From an uncultured Sphingomonadaceae bacterium (GTDB lineage Bacteria > Pseudomonadota > Alphaproteobacteria > Sphingomonadales > Sphingomonadaceae): DNA of 64,000 bases. The stretch spans positions 186,001 to 250,000 of the forward strand of contig CANLCX010000004.1 in the NCBI GenBank assembly GCA_947489315.1. Direction: 5' to 3'. Under the pieces are notes generated by a model. That model did not search any database and had not been told where the DNA came from. It was given only the letters and a program-made list of their open reading frames with translations. The translations under genes and the position numbers were made by a program. Positions 14,401 to 20,899 of this stretch are shown piece by piece (within the stretch, counting starts at the first letter, position 1; every line of letters starts with the position of its first letter).

Positions 14401-16886
14401 GCACAGCGACAGCAACAGTTGCTGTGACAGTCAATCCGGTCAACGACGCGCCAGTCGCTGTCGATGATGTTGCAACCACACCAGAAGATACACCGGTCAC
14501 GCTTAACGTGCTCGGCAACGACACTGATGTAGATGGCGATCCTCTGACGGTCACAGGAGCAACCTCGCCTGATGGTCAGGTAACGATCAACCCTGATGGC
14601 ACGGTGACGTTTACACCTGATCCGAATTTCAATGGCACGACCACCGTCACTTATACGATTAGCGACGGCAATGGCGGTACTGCGACCGCAACGGTCACAC
14701 TGACGGTTGACCCGGTCAACGATGCACCAGTGGCTACACCAGATGTTGGCCAGACCGATGAAGACACACCGGTAACCGTCTCTGTCCTCGACAATGATAC
14801 GGACGCTGATGGTGATCCGTTGACCGTTACAGCGGCGACTGCGCCCAATGGCACGGTGGTTATCAATCCGGATGGCACCGTAACTTACACGCCGGACCCG
14901 AATTTCAACGGTACCGACACAATCACCTACACCGTCTCTGACGGCAATGGTGGTTTCGCGACAACGACCGCGACGATCACTGTCAATCCGGTGAACGACG
15001 TGCCGGTGGCCGTGAATGACAATGTCGCGACGCCGGAAGATGCACCGGTGACAATCCCAGTACTCGGCAACGACACGGATGCGGACGGCGATCCATTGAC
15101 GGTTACCGAAGCGACCTCGCCTAATGGCACGGTGGTAATCAATCCTGATGGCACGATTACCTTCACGCCCGATCCGGATTTCAACGGCCCGACCACGATT
15201 ACTTATACGGTCAGCGATGGTAACGGCGGGACGTCCACCGCAACCGTCACGGTCGATGTGACCCCGGTCAATGATGCACCAGTAGTTACGCCCGCTGTCG
15301 CAGAGACGCCGGAAGACACGCCAGTCACCCTGTCACCGCTCGACAATGCGACGGATGTTGACGGCGATCCGCTGGTCATCTCCAGCGCGACATCGCCTAA
15401 TGGCACGGTGACGATCAATCCGGATGGTACGATCACCTATACGCCCGATCCTAATTTCAACGGCACGGACGTGATCACTTATCAGGTTAGCGACGGCAAT
15501 GGCGGTTTCACTACCGCAACAATCACCGTGACCGTTGCCCCGGTAAATGATCCACCAGTTGCGGCCAATGACATTGCCGACACCGACGAAGAACGCCCGC
15601 TCATCATTCCAGTGCTGGCCAATGATGTCGATCTCGATGGTGATCCACTAACGGTTACCAACGCGACAGCGGCCAATGGCACGATAGTCATCAATCCCGA
15701 TGGCACGATCACTTACACGCCAAATGTCGACTTTTTCGGCACCGATACGATCACCTATACGATCAGCGATGGCAATGGTGGTACCTCCACTGCGACCGTC
15801 GCCGTTACCGTCCGTAACGTCAATGAAGTGCCGGTCGACGGCAATGAAGAAGTCTTCGGCATTGGTGGTGCAGAAACGATTATCGATGTCCTTGCCAATG
15901 GTAGTGACCCGGATGGCGATCCTCTGAGCGTGTTCACCGCCAAGGTCGATATCGGCACGGTAGTGATCAATCCTGACGGTACGATTTCCCATTTTGCCGA
16001 CCCTGAATTCCAGGGAGTTGCGACCATCACCTATATTGTCAGCGATGGACAGGGCGGATTTGTGGAATCCACCGCGACCGTCATAGTTACCCAGGCCAAT
16101 GCCAATGTGAATGACCTGCTCGGCAATCCGGGTATCGGATATCCGGACAGCGAGCGTCTCAATACTACGCTGGACCCGATAACCGAATTTATCACCACGC
16201 CGCTGATCATCGACGATACAGTCAACAGCTTCCAGTCGCTGAACAACACGCCGGATCTGAATGGAAACCGGCCGCTATTGACGGCAGTGAACGGATTGCG
16301 TTCGCTAAACGGCATGGGTGAGCTGGACGTGGATGGCAGCCCGATTGGCGAAGTCGTTGATCAGCTCGATCAAATTCGTGACCTGCGCTTTGGGGCAGAC
16401 CGCCTGTTCGATCCGCGCTTTGGCGATTTCCTTGTCGAAGGCCTGACTGGATTTTCTGTCCGTCAGCTTTCCACCGGTAGCGATCAGGTGATGATTGAAT
16501 CGGTTGTCCGCGACCGCGTCATCTATATGGAAGTCCGCGATATCGGCGCAGAAAGCGATCCGCGCATGGTGGAATATCAACTGCGCACCCGCGATGGCAG
16601 TCCGCTGCCAAGCTGGATCCGCATGGATGCGCGCGGTCTTGCGATTATCGAACGTCCAGTGGACGCGGAAACCGTTCGCTTGATCGTACGCGCGATCCGC
16701 GCTGATGGCCAAGTCACTGAAATACCTGTTATTGTTCAAGGGGCAACAGGTGAAATCCAGATTGATGAGAAGACGAAGCTTTCTCAGAACATAAGTGGTG
16801 CTGCGCCTCTGGGCAGCGCCATGGCGATGGCAGATGCCAGTGCCGCAGATGAAACCGCGCAGCTGCTCGCTGCGTTCAAAGCCTAG
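2472..16886 (+). CDS. Giant LEPR-motif / DUF4347 / cadherin-Ig repeat surface protein (4804 aa)
   Basis: Very large predicted exported adhesin. There is no ordinary Sec signal peptide; residues 15-24 read LEPRMMFDGA, the N-terminal LEPR-type motif known from very large repetitive proteins. Residues ~25-270 are acidic and low-complexity. Residues ~278-437 match DUF4347 (IHLVSHGDEG, ILIYGCDVGADEAGQ, DWDGLLA). Residues ~438-795 form beta-rich domains. From ~796 to ~4540 there are, by my count, about 25 cadherin-like ~95-residue repeats (VLANDxDPDGDPLTV ... FNGTDTITYTISDGNGGT) mostly alternating with about 15 Ig-like He_PIG-type repeats (GLPAGLSIDxxTGxITGTID). Near the C-terminus several cadherin-like repeats run consecutively. 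The Asp-rich DPDGD loops suggest calcium binding. The last ~260 residues are non-repetitive and lack RTX nonapeptides. It is first in an operon with TolC and adaptor genes, which probably export and hold it. Confidence 0.93.
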   Translation: MAKQPRNSQSHFIALEPRMMFDGAAVMTAAATLTSVDALENGSSLSHLFSADNNGLTGDGVPNIGLVPPTTVDPNIMNGSTDLVTVEITPESGEEAFSSGLVSDFNSSDIVEARPINSIDGEAISDDVEAFSMVIAEPASSLSIAETVLTVPVNNDPILLPVDPVDQPSNISENITVKEQIISKETVSGSSVGNATIADGAKDSGAINDNIAHQDALQPDLISYDIREPGVRPADFRDYFIIDDNDSRSAIALAWRDYQSTLADDVLVQQDSAVASQDYIFIDTNVENYQELAETWADKGVIVLIDGNSDGVDQIMTALAGVDNIGAIHLVSHGDEGVFWLGTTQIDSASVSGALASSLASIGAKLSADGDILIYGCDVGADEAGQQLMNALAAATGADIAASIDDTGSILRGGDWTLENRLGSVEAASLVARDWDGLLATTSISIQSGNPDVVNGNGVPVSSGTRVGENATATWTNAGTFNGQQFSLRATIVSISANDNITFSTSGDDPGFLLRAFGTPTTATAEVRWDIFYTNSGAPINIDVSFTVADIDGTSGDPRSREWVTVDTDTLSSFQNAGPSDIEFDTSIPGEVTASGTQDEGGDPSSAARFNWLDTSSFTITYNLNPFAASAAGFSHDGDLDFNLGTGGTTVSIPRLDLDRNDSTASGSAYKGTYVENAAGTGIVDRDVRITNPDGQVQSAIVTLTNAQAGDRLLVNGSAAASGTVNGISYTRTDSGVELTGAANANAYRNALRAITFENTTERPSEIDRNINISFANGALSSNVATSTISVVEINDPPTAVNDATQTTNESTAINNIDVLANDFDGDGDTLSVVSASAANGTVVINGDGTLNYTPNNGFSGTDTVTYMISDGRGGTATATFDVTVAAVNDPPVPVGSLPPQSNIDAAQGIFVGTSQGFSDPDNGFGELSYSATGLPPGLSINANTGAITGTIDNSASQGGSGGVYNIVVTATDPDGEAATQSFAWTITNPPPQANNDGGSTNEDTPITVNVLANDQDPDGDDLTVISASAPNGTVVINADGTLTYTPNANFNGNDVITYTISDGEGGTDTAVYTLFVNAVNDGPEAVGSLPPQTNVDADGGVSVATASGFSDIDGPAIGYSAAGLPPGLSINFNTGEITGTIDNSASQGGTNGVYTVTITATDFQGTPATQSFAWTVTNPGPTAANDTASTDEDTAVTVNVLANDNDPDGDDLNVTAASAVNGTVVVNPDGTITYTPNTGFNGTDTITYTISDGEGGTATATVDVTIAAVNDAPTPVGSLPPQTNVDADTGISIATAGGFTDSDDATLDYTVSGLPAGLSIDANTGEITGTIDRSASQGGSNGVYTVTVTATDAGGLSTTQTFSWTVTNPGPVAVDDTASTNEDTPVLIDVLPNDSDPDGDPITLIAAAATVGQATVVGNQVNYVPPANFNGTATITYTISDGEGGTATATITVTVTPENDAPVGTALPPQDTEDGAVISVPVAANFTDVDGDTLTFAAADLPPGLSIDPDSGVISGTIDNSASQTGGGVYTATITVSDGNGGTTTQTITFNVTNPGPTAVDDSASTDEDVPVTISPLANDSDPDGDDLTITAADAVNGSVTVNPDGTVTYTPNPGFNGTDTITYEISDGEGGTSIAEITVTVADVNDTPTVSGSIGDQTNLDSQVINLPVAGAFTDPDGDALSYTATGLPAGLTIDPATGVISGTIDRSASQVNGGVYAITVTADDGRGGTVSTTFEWTVTNPAPVASNDSVTTDEDTDVNIAVLTNDADADGDPLTITEAEAGNGTVTINPDGTLAYSPNANFNGEDTIIYTISDGEGGFSTATVTVTVTPVNDGPTTVGLANQNGEDGADVSIPTAQGFDDIDGDDLTFTASGLPPTLFIDPDTGLITGTLDSDSSVNGPFVVTVTATDPSGESVSTTFVYSIQNIPPIAVNDVATTPEDTPVTVAVLTNDSDPDGDTLFITAASTPDGTVVVNPDGTLTFTPAENFNGQAVVSYTISDGQGGTATATLTVDVVAVNDAPESLPIPDVTNEDNQSVSVDTGSFFSDLDGDTLTFGVTGLPDGLSIDPATGIISGTIDRDASQPNGGVYSVTVTGTDPDGLTTSQTFTWTVTNPAPTAVNDTATTDEDTSVDINVLANDTDPDGDPLTVTMATALNGTVTIAPDGTLTYVPDANFNGSDTITYVISDGNGGTSTAAVDVTVNAVNDPPVAVDDVATTNEDTPVTIGVLGNDTDIDGDPLTVTAATSPDGTVVINPDGTITFTPNPNFNGPTTISYTISDGNGGTSTATVSVTVDAVNDPPVANMDSATTDEDTPVDIAVLTNDTDVDGDPLNVTAADAPNGTVTINPDGTVTYVPDPDFNGVDTITYTISDGQGGFSTSTVEVTVTAVNDAPVTTPIAPQNDNDADVINVSVASNFTDVDGDTLIFTAMGLPLGLSIDDAGNITGTIDPDASQGGPGSDGIYSVTVTADDGNGGTVSQTFVWEVNNPAPVATDDVATTDEDTPVIIPVLANDNDPDGDALSVTSATASNGLVTINPDGTITYTPNPDFNGTDTITYTISDGNGGTSTATVEVTVAPVNDAPVASSPLPNVTGVDGEMPSIPTAGNFSDVDGDILTFTAAGLPAGLSIDPDTGLISGTIDNQASQVNGGVYTVTVTADDGNGGTVDSTFTYTVTNPAPTATNDSATTDEDTPVVIDVLANDNDPDGDDLTVTVASAPNGTVVINADSTITYTPNQDFNGTDTITYTISDGNGGTSTATVDVTVAPVNDAPEVDIPIADLSNEDADVISVDISDKFSDLDGDTLTFTAVGLPAGLSIDANGLITGTIDNQASQVNGGVYTITISADDGNGGTVDGTFTWIVTNPAPTAVNDTATTDEDTPSAPIAVLANDNDPDGDTLTVTSATAPNGTVVINPDGTLVYTPAANFNGIDTITYSISDGNGGTSTATVEVTVVAVNDAPTADPPLNNQTNDDADVISVDVSGSFEDLDGDMLTFTAAGLPAGLSIDINGLITGTIDPDASQLNGGVYTVTVTADDGNGGTVDSIFTWTVNNPPPVADNDTATTAEDTSVNIPVLTNDSDPDGDTLTVISADSANGVVVIEADGTITYQPDPNFTGTDTIVYTISDGNGGTATATVEVTVTAVNDAPETVGLPDLFDLNNEDIVVPLGLAFNDVDDATLIYDVMGLPGGLVFDVGTGEITGTIDANASTAVTDGEYTVTVTATDAAGLFVSTTFTWTIGGLPPTAINDNYVGTEDTLINLDVLSNDTDPDGDPMTPIEIVSAVATNGTAVILPDGTIDFTPDPDFNGTATVTYTIQDINGEFATAVATIVIDPVNDAPDGTILPNRDSEDGDVVSADFGPLFSDPEGGLLTFTAANLPDGLSIDMTTGEITGTIDPDASQVNGGVYQVEVTAIDDGGLETTQSFIWTITNPGPTANTDTASTTEDTPTAPIDVLTNDNDPDGDDLTVTAASAPNGTVVINPDGTLTYTPDANFNGIDTITYQISDGQGGSSTSTVTVTVGAENDDPTVTPLAALGNADADVIGIDVSGSFDDLDGDTLTFTQTGLPPGLTIDPAGNITGTIDPSASQGGPNGDGIYSVTITADDGFGGTVSSTFSWTVTNPPPVAVNDGPIAVTEDTPLDINVLGNDTDPDGDTLTVTLATAGNGEVTINPDGTINYVPDPDYNGPDTITYTISDGNGGTSTATFEINVGEVNDAPVASPITPRNDVDGAMVSVPVAANFSDVDGDTLTFTAAGLPLGLTIDSNTGVISGTIDSDASQPAGGVYTVVVTADDGRGGTVDQSFTWTITNPPPVAVNDTASTSEDLPVNIPVLGNDSDPDGDMLTVTTASAANGSVVIQPDGTIDYTPNQDFNGTDTITYTISDGNGGTATATVTVTVGAVNDPPVAVDDATVTDEETPVTVPVLANDSDVDGDPLTVTTASAPNGTVVINPDGTVTYTPDPDFNGTDTITYVISDGQGGTATATVAVTVNPVNDAPVAVDDVATTPEDTPVTLNVLGNDTDVDGDPLTVTGATSPDGQVTINPDGTVTFTPDPNFNGTTTVTYTISDGNGGTATATVTLTVDPVNDAPVATPDVGQTDEDTPVTVSVLDNDTDADGDPLTVTAATAPNGTVVINPDGTVTYTPDPNFNGTDTITYTVSDGNGGFATTTATITVNPVNDVPVAVNDNVATPEDAPVTIPVLGNDTDADGDPLTVTEATSPNGTVVINPDGTITFTPDPDFNGPTTITYTVSDGNGGTSTATVTVDVTPVNDAPVVTPAVAETPEDTPVTLSPLDNATDVDGDPLVISSATSPNGTVTINPDGTITYTPDPNFNGTDVITYQVSDGNGGFTTATITVTVAPVNDPPVAANDIADTDEERPLIIPVLANDVDLDGDPLTVTNATAANGTIVINPDGTITYTPNVDFFGTDTITYTISDGNGGTSTATVAVTVRNVNEVPVDGNEEVFGIGGAETIIDVLANGSDPDGDPLSVFTAKVDIGTVVINPDGTISHFADPEFQGVATITYIVSDGQGGFVESTATVIVTQANANVNDLLGNPGIGYPDSERLNTTLDPITEFITTPLIIDDTVNSFQSLNNTPDLNGNRPLLTAVNGLRSLNGMGELDVDGSPIGEVVDQLDQIRDLRFGADRLFDPRFGDFLVEGLTGFSVRQLSTGSDQVMIESVVRDRVIYMEVRDIGAESDPRMVEYQLRTRDGSPLPSWIRMDARGLAIIERPVDAETVRLIVRAIRADGQVTEIPVIVQGATGEIQIDEKTKLSQNISGAAPLGSAMAMADASAADETAQLLAAFKA
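4858..16100 (+). repeat. Coding tandem repeat tract (cadherin-like and Ig-like modules)
   Basis: The nucleotide sequence repeats with a period of about 285 bases per module. Two module types alternate from about 4.86 kb to 13.9 kb, with short runs of the cadherin-like type only (for example 8.8-9.65 kb). From ~13.9 kb to ~16.1 kb only the cadherin-like type occurs. Modules are diverged rather than identical, so the array is old or under selection for diversity. Such tracts are prone to copy-number change and to assembly collapse. Confidence 0.9.
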
Positions 16887-16901
16887 ATGGGGATACAGAC
16901 T

Positions 16902-18395
16902 ATGTATAAGAAACTTGCTCTGAGTTGTTCGGCAATGGCCTTATTGGCCGGTTGTGCGGTCAACCCCAAGCCGCTTACGCCATCGCAGATTGATACCACG
17001 GCGCGCGAAAATATCGCTGCGGTTGATGTGGATCAGGAACCGGTTACGGCCCCGGTCAATCTGTACGAAGCCATGGCCCGGGCACTCAAATATAATCTCG
17101 ATTATAAGGTCGAGCTGATGGAAGAAGCGCTCAAAACCAGAGAACTCAATCTGTCGCGCTATGACATGTTGCCGCAGCTGGTTGCGAACGCAGGATATGC
17201 TGGGCGGAATAATTTCTCCGGCGCCAGCTCGCTGTCCTTGATCACGCGCCGTCAATCGCTCGAACCCTCGACCTCTTCCGAGCGGGATATTTTCACGGGC
17301 GATCTGTCGCTTAGTTGGGATGTGCTCGACTTCGGCCTGTCCTATGTCCGGTCCCAGCAAAAGGCCGATGAATTTCTGATCTCGCAGGAACGTCGCCGCA
17401 AGGTGGCTAACAGGATTATCGAAGATGTCCGCACCTCCTATTGGCGCGCAGTCAGCGCGGAGCGCTTGCTAACCAAACTCAAAGAGCTGGAAGGCAATGT
17501 GAGCACTACGCTCGATAATAGCGAACGGCTGTCCGAGCGCCGCCTGTCTGCGCCGCTTACCGCACTGACCTATCAGCGGGAGCTGGTTCAGATTCAGGCG
17601 GAAATCCGCAAATTGCAGCGCGAACTGGTTGTCGCCAAGGCACAGCTCGCGGCCTTGATGAACTTGCGTCCCGGCACCAAATTTTCGCTGGTCTTGCCCG
17701 ATCGCACCCAAAATTTGCCAGCCGTCCAATATTCCGGTGAGGATATGATGATGACGGCGCTGAAAAACCGCGCTGAACTGCGTGAAGTCAGCTATCGCCA
17801 GCGGATTAACAGCAAGGAATTGGATGCCGCCTTGCTTTCAGCTCTACCTAGTTTCCGCGGCATATTGGGCGTGAACGTCGATTCCAACGACTTCCTGTTC
17901 AACAATAACTGGTTCCAATATGGCGCGCAGGCGAGCTGGAATGTGCTCAACCTGTTCAAAATGGGCCCCAAGAAAAAAGCGGTTCGCGCGCAGGACGATC
18001 TGCTCCGCCAACGCGAACTGGCGCTGACCATGGCGGTGATGACACAGGTTCACGTGTCGCGGGCACGCTTTGGTCATTTGCAGGAAGAGCTGCAAACCGC
18101 CGAGCATCAGCACCGGGTGCAGGACAAGATCCTCTATCAGATCCGCGCCGGTCACAAAGCCGGTGCGATGAGCCAGCAAACCTTGTTGCGCGAGGAAATG
18201 AACACACTGGTTGCAGAGGTTAAATATGATATAGCTTATGCCGAAGCGCAAAATGCCTATGCCAATCTGTTTGCATCGATGGGCATAGATGATTTCGCGC
18301 CCGATCTGACAGGCCGCGAGGATGTCAGCACGTTGACCAGCTCCTTGGCAAATCTGTGGCAAGAACGCGAAGCGGCCATGACGCTGGATAAATAG
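16902..18395 (+). CDS. TolC-like outer-membrane efflux/secretion lipoprotein
   Basis: Outer-membrane channel of the TolC/OEP family, predicted partner of the adaptors downstream. The reading frame is open from an ATG at 16887, directly after the stop of the giant gene. I prefer the ATG at 16902 because GGGGA lies 8 bases upstream and it gives a clean lipoprotein signal, MYKKLALSCSAMALLAGC, with lipobox LAGC. The body has two long alpha-helical coiled-coil repeats typical of OEP proteins (ANRIIEDVRTSYWRAVSAERLL; TLLREEMNTLVAEVKYDIAYAEAQNAYANLF) and FGLS/FGVN-like beta segments. About 497 residues is a normal family length. Tight spacing to the giant gene indicates co-transcription. The family is clear; the cargo is inferred from position. 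Confidence 0.9.
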   Translation: MYKKLALSCSAMALLAGCAVNPKPLTPSQIDTTARENIAAVDVDQEPVTAPVNLYEAMARALKYNLDYKVELMEEALKTRELNLSRYDMLPQLVANAGYAGRNNFSGASSLSLITRRQSLEPSTSSERDIFTGDLSLSWDVLDFGLSYVRSQQKADEFLISQERRRKVANRIIEDVRTSYWRAVSAERLLTKLKELEGNVSTTLDNSERLSERRLSAPLTALTYQRELVQIQAEIRKLQRELVVAKAQLAALMNLRPGTKFSLVLPDRTQNLPAVQYSGEDMMMTALKNRAELREVSYRQRINSKELDAALLSALPSFRGILGVNVDSNDFLFNNNWFQYGAQASWNVLNLFKMGPKKKAVRAQDDLLRQRELALTMAVMTQVHVSRARFGHLQEELQTAEHQHRVQDKILYQIRAGHKAGAMSQQTLLREEMNTLVAEVKYDIAYAEAQNAYANLFASMGIDDFAPDLTGREDVSTLTSSLANLWQEREAAMTLDK

Positions 18396-18419
18396 CCAAA
18401 TAACTAGAAAGTACATCAC

Positions 18420-19373
18420 ATGAGTGAAGCACCCGAGGACGACGCCTCGGACACCGGGGAAAAATCAATGAAACCGTGGCTTTGGGGCGGCGGTATCGCT
18501 ATTGCTGCGGCAATCGGTGTGGGTTTGGCGACCGGCGGCGATGGTCCCAATTGGTCGAGCAATGAAGCGGCATTAAGTGCGACGGAAGAAAAAGCGGAAG
18601 AGACCGCCGAGGCTGAAGTCAAAAAATCCGCACCTAAGCCCGATCCGGATGTCCGCGGTGTTATTAAGCCTAAGCAAGAATCGACTATCGCATCCAGAAT
18701 GACCGCCCGGATCACGTCTATGCCATTCGGCAAGGGGCGCAGTTTCCGCAAAGGCGCTTTGCTCGCGAAATTTGACTGTTCGGCAATCCGCGCAGAGCTG
18801 AAAGCCGCTCAAGCCGCGTCCAATGCCTATAATGTCACTTACAAAACCAATGTCGAGCTCGACCAATATGAGGCGATCGGCAAAAATGAAGTGGCGGTGG
18901 CAAAAGCCAATTTGGGTAAAGCCAATGCGGAAGCCAATGCCATTCAAGCCAACCTGACGGATTGCGCTGTCTATGCTCCGTTTTCTGGAACGGTCGTCGA
19001 AGAAATTGCCCATAACGGGGAAATAGCCGCGAGCGGTCAGCCGCTGCTGCGGATTCAGAGCGGCGGTGATCTCGAAGTTGAATTGATCGTACCGAGCAAC
19101 TGGCTGACATGGCTGCGCCCCGGCGCGGATTTCACCTTCAAGATAGACGAAACCGGCGCGGATGTGACAGGTCAGATTACGCGGCTTGGCGCTTCGGTTG
19201 ATCCGGTGAGCAAGACAATTCGGGTCACCGGTAGTGTCGATAAAACCGAAAGCCTTATTCTGCCCGGCATGAGCGGGACCGGCGTGTTTGTGAAGCCGAA
19301 CGCAAAGGTGGCCGCGAATGCTTCCACAGCGAAATCGCCGAAAAAGGCATTGGAACAAACAGTAGAGGAATAG
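18420..19373 (+). CDS. Short periplasmic adaptor (HlyD/RND membrane-fusion type)
   Basis: Periplasmic adaptor of 317 residues that should bridge an inner-membrane component and the TolC-like channel. It has a short acidic cytoplasmic tail, one N-terminal membrane segment (~20-40, PWLWGGGIAIAAAIGVGLATGG), then two half-lipoyl motifs (IASRMTARITSMPFGKGRSF and VYAPFSGTVVEEIAHNGEIA) flanking a short helical hairpin of only ~55 residues. A beta-barrel (LEVELIVPSNWLTWLRPG) and a membrane-proximal domain follow. The short hairpin resembles RND-type adaptors more than the long-hairpin HlyD of type I systems. It starts 24 bases after the TolC gene. No pump gene accompanies it. Confidence 0.88.
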   Translation: MSEAPEDDASDTGEKSMKPWLWGGGIAIAAAIGVGLATGGDGPNWSSNEAALSATEEKAEETAEAEVKKSAPKPDPDVRGVIKPKQESTIASRMTARITSMPFGKGRSFRKGALLAKFDCSAIRAELKAAQAASNAYNVTYKTNVELDQYEAIGKNEVAVAKANLGKANAEANAIQANLTDCAVYAPFSGTVVEEIAHNGEIAASGQPLLRIQSGGDLEVELIVPSNWLTWLRPGADFTFKIDETGADVTGQITRLGASVDPVSKTIRVTGSVDKTESLILPGMSGTGVFVKPNAKVAANASTAKSPKKALEQTVEE

Positions 19374-19380
19374 AGCAACG

Positions 19381-19455
19381 TGCTCCGCACTTGATGCGGA
19401 GCGCAGGGTAGACGGGCGTGACAGCCATCCTAGGCTCCGCATCAAGTGCGGAGTA
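19381..19455. repeat. 75-base nested palindrome, copy 1 (REP-like)
   Basis: Two 22-base arms at 19381-19402 and 19434-19455 are reverse complements with one mismatch, separated by 31 bases. Each arm itself holds the hairpin CTCCGCACTTGATGCGGAG, so the element can fold as two small hairpins or one long stem. A near-identical 75-base copy lies at 63624-63698. This copy sits inside the secretion operon between two adaptor genes, in the only sizeable intergenic gap of that operon. Confidence 0.9.
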
Positions 19456-19482
19456 CAAAACTGGAAACGGGACGAGCAGAAA

Positions 19483-19524
19483 ATGACAACAGCAGCAAAA
19501 GCCGATGGCCGTCAGCCCTCCTGA
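19483..19524 (+). CDS. Possible 13-codon leader ORF before the second adaptor
   Basis: An ATG at 19483 has the best Shine-Dalgarno-like sequence of this gap (GGGACGAGCAGAAA), but it opens a frame of only 13 codons (MTTAAKADGRQPS) that stops at 19524. It overlaps the start of the adaptor gene at 19505 in another frame. It could be a leader peptide coupling translation, or the trace of a frameshift near the 5' end of the adaptor gene. Real expression is uncertain. Confidence 0.3.
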   Translation: MTTAAKADGRQPS

Positions 19525-20899
19525 TTCCCAAGGCGCACCCATCGCGATATTGCCTGTAGCCTCGGGAGCAGCGCCGCTGTCGGGCGATGCCAATATGCTC
19601 GCAAGTCTGCTGCAATTTGAGGCCGAAGTGCGTCGCCAACCCGGTGTGGCCGAACTCCATTATCATGTCGCCAATGAAATGCGCCGTATCCTGCCTTATG
19701 AGCAGATGTTTATCGCACGTCAGCCGCGTATTGGCGATGACTATCACATTGTCTGCGCCTCCAGCATATCATCGGTAGACCGCAACGCGCCGCTGATTCA
19801 GGCGATTGAAAAGCTGATTGCGAAGCTCGCCGGAACAGATGGTCTGGATCGGCCCCATGATTTTACTCTTGGCGCGATGAGCGATGATCCGGCGCTTGCG
19901 GAATATCCCTATAGCGAGTGCCGCTGGCAACCGCTGCTCGACAGTGAGGACAAGCTTTTCGCAGGACTTTTGGTGATGCGGGAGGTCCCATTTCGCGAAG
20001 GCGAGAATTTTCGGCTGACGCGCATATCCGAAACTGTTTCACATAGTTGGCGGGCACTGACCGGAGACAAGCCGGTGAAACGGCTCGGTCGTTTTGGCCG
20101 CAAGGAGAAAATTGGTGTCGCGGTTGCGCTTTTGGTGATTGCACTCTTCCCGGTCCGCATGACCGCGCTGGCCCCGGTGGAAGTGGTGGCGGCCCGTCCG
20201 TTCATGGTCGCAGCGCCTTTTTCCGGCGTGATATCGCGCATTCATGTGGCACCCAATGCGGCGGTGGAGGAAGGCGCGTTGCTCGTCTCCTTTGATGATG
20301 TGAAGCTGTCGAACGAGCTCAAACTCACGCAGGAAAAACTGGCGGTGGCCAAGGCGCGGGTGGATCGCTCGACCAGTACCGCTTTTGGCGAAGATGACGA
20401 AACCCGCGAGATTGCGACCCTGCGTGCGGAATATGAACTGGCGCAGGCGGACTATAATTTTGCCAGTGATGTGATGGGGCTTTCCCAGATCAAGGCCCCG
20501 CGTGCGGGCATGGCGATTTACAGCGATCGCCGCGATTGGGAAGGGCGTGCGGTCAATGTCGGCGATCCGATCCTGCAGGTTGCCGATCCCGGTAAAATCG
20601 CTCTGCGCATTGATTTGCCGGCAGCCGAACAAATGGCGCTGGATCGCGGATCGCGCGTGAAAGTCTGGCTCGATGCGCAGCCGCTGTGGGCGATTGAGGG
20701 CAAGGTAGAATATGCCAGCTATCAGGCGCGGCAGACCGCCGAAGGCATATTGGCGTTTGCGGTGACGGCTCAACCGACCTCTGACAGCCCACGTATTGGG
20801 TCACGCGGCACGGCCAAGCTTTATGGCGAATGGGTGCCGCTCGCCTATTCATTGCTCAAACGTCCGATAGCGAGCTTCAGACAAACGATCGGGCTATGA
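19505..20899 (+). CDS. Periplasmic adaptor with N-terminal GAF-like domain
   Basis: A 464-residue HlyD-family protein with an unusual head. Residues ~35-190 resemble a GAF sensory fold (VANEMRRILPYEQMFIAR ... YSECRWQPLLDSEDKLFAGLLVMREVPF). One membrane segment follows at ~203-220 (VAVALLVIALFPVRMTAL). The periplasmic part has the first half-lipoyl (FMVAAPFSGVISRIHVAPNA), a helical hairpin of ~70 residues, the second half-lipoyl (IKAPRAGMAIYSDRRDW) and a beta-barrel. The topology would place the GAF-like domain in the cytoplasm. The ATG at 19505 has a weak ribosome site, and a short ORF with a better one overlaps it. Its stop overlaps the next gene by ATGA, showing translational coupling. GAF assignment is by pattern and moderately sure; the HlyD part is clear. 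Confidence 0.85.
   Translation: MAVSPPDSQGAPIAILPVASGAAPLSGDANMLASLLQFEAEVRRQPGVAELHYHVANEMRRILPYEQMFIARQPRIGDDYHIVCASSISSVDRNAPLIQAIEKLIAKLAGTDGLDRPHDFTLGAMSDDPALAEYPYSECRWQPLLDSEDKLFAGLLVMREVPFREGENFRLTRISETVSHSWRALTGDKPVKRLGRFGRKEKIGVAVALLVIALFPVRMTALAPVEVVAARPFMVAAPFSGVISRIHVAPNAAVEEGALLVSFDDVKLSNELKLTQEKLAVAKARVDRSTSTAFGEDDETREIATLRAEYELAQADYNFASDVMGLSQIKAPRAGMAIYSDRRDWEGRAVNVGDPILQVADPGKIALRIDLPAAEQMALDRGSRVKVWLDAQPLWAIEGKVEYASYQARQTAEGILAFAVTAQPTSDSPRIGSRGTAKLYGEWVPLAYSLLKRPIASFRQTIGL

Noticed and set aside
2472-16886. Assignment of the giant protein as an RTX/LapA-type adhesin
   Set aside because: No GGxGxDxLx nonapeptides, no LapG-type retention module recognised and no type I ABC transporter nearby.
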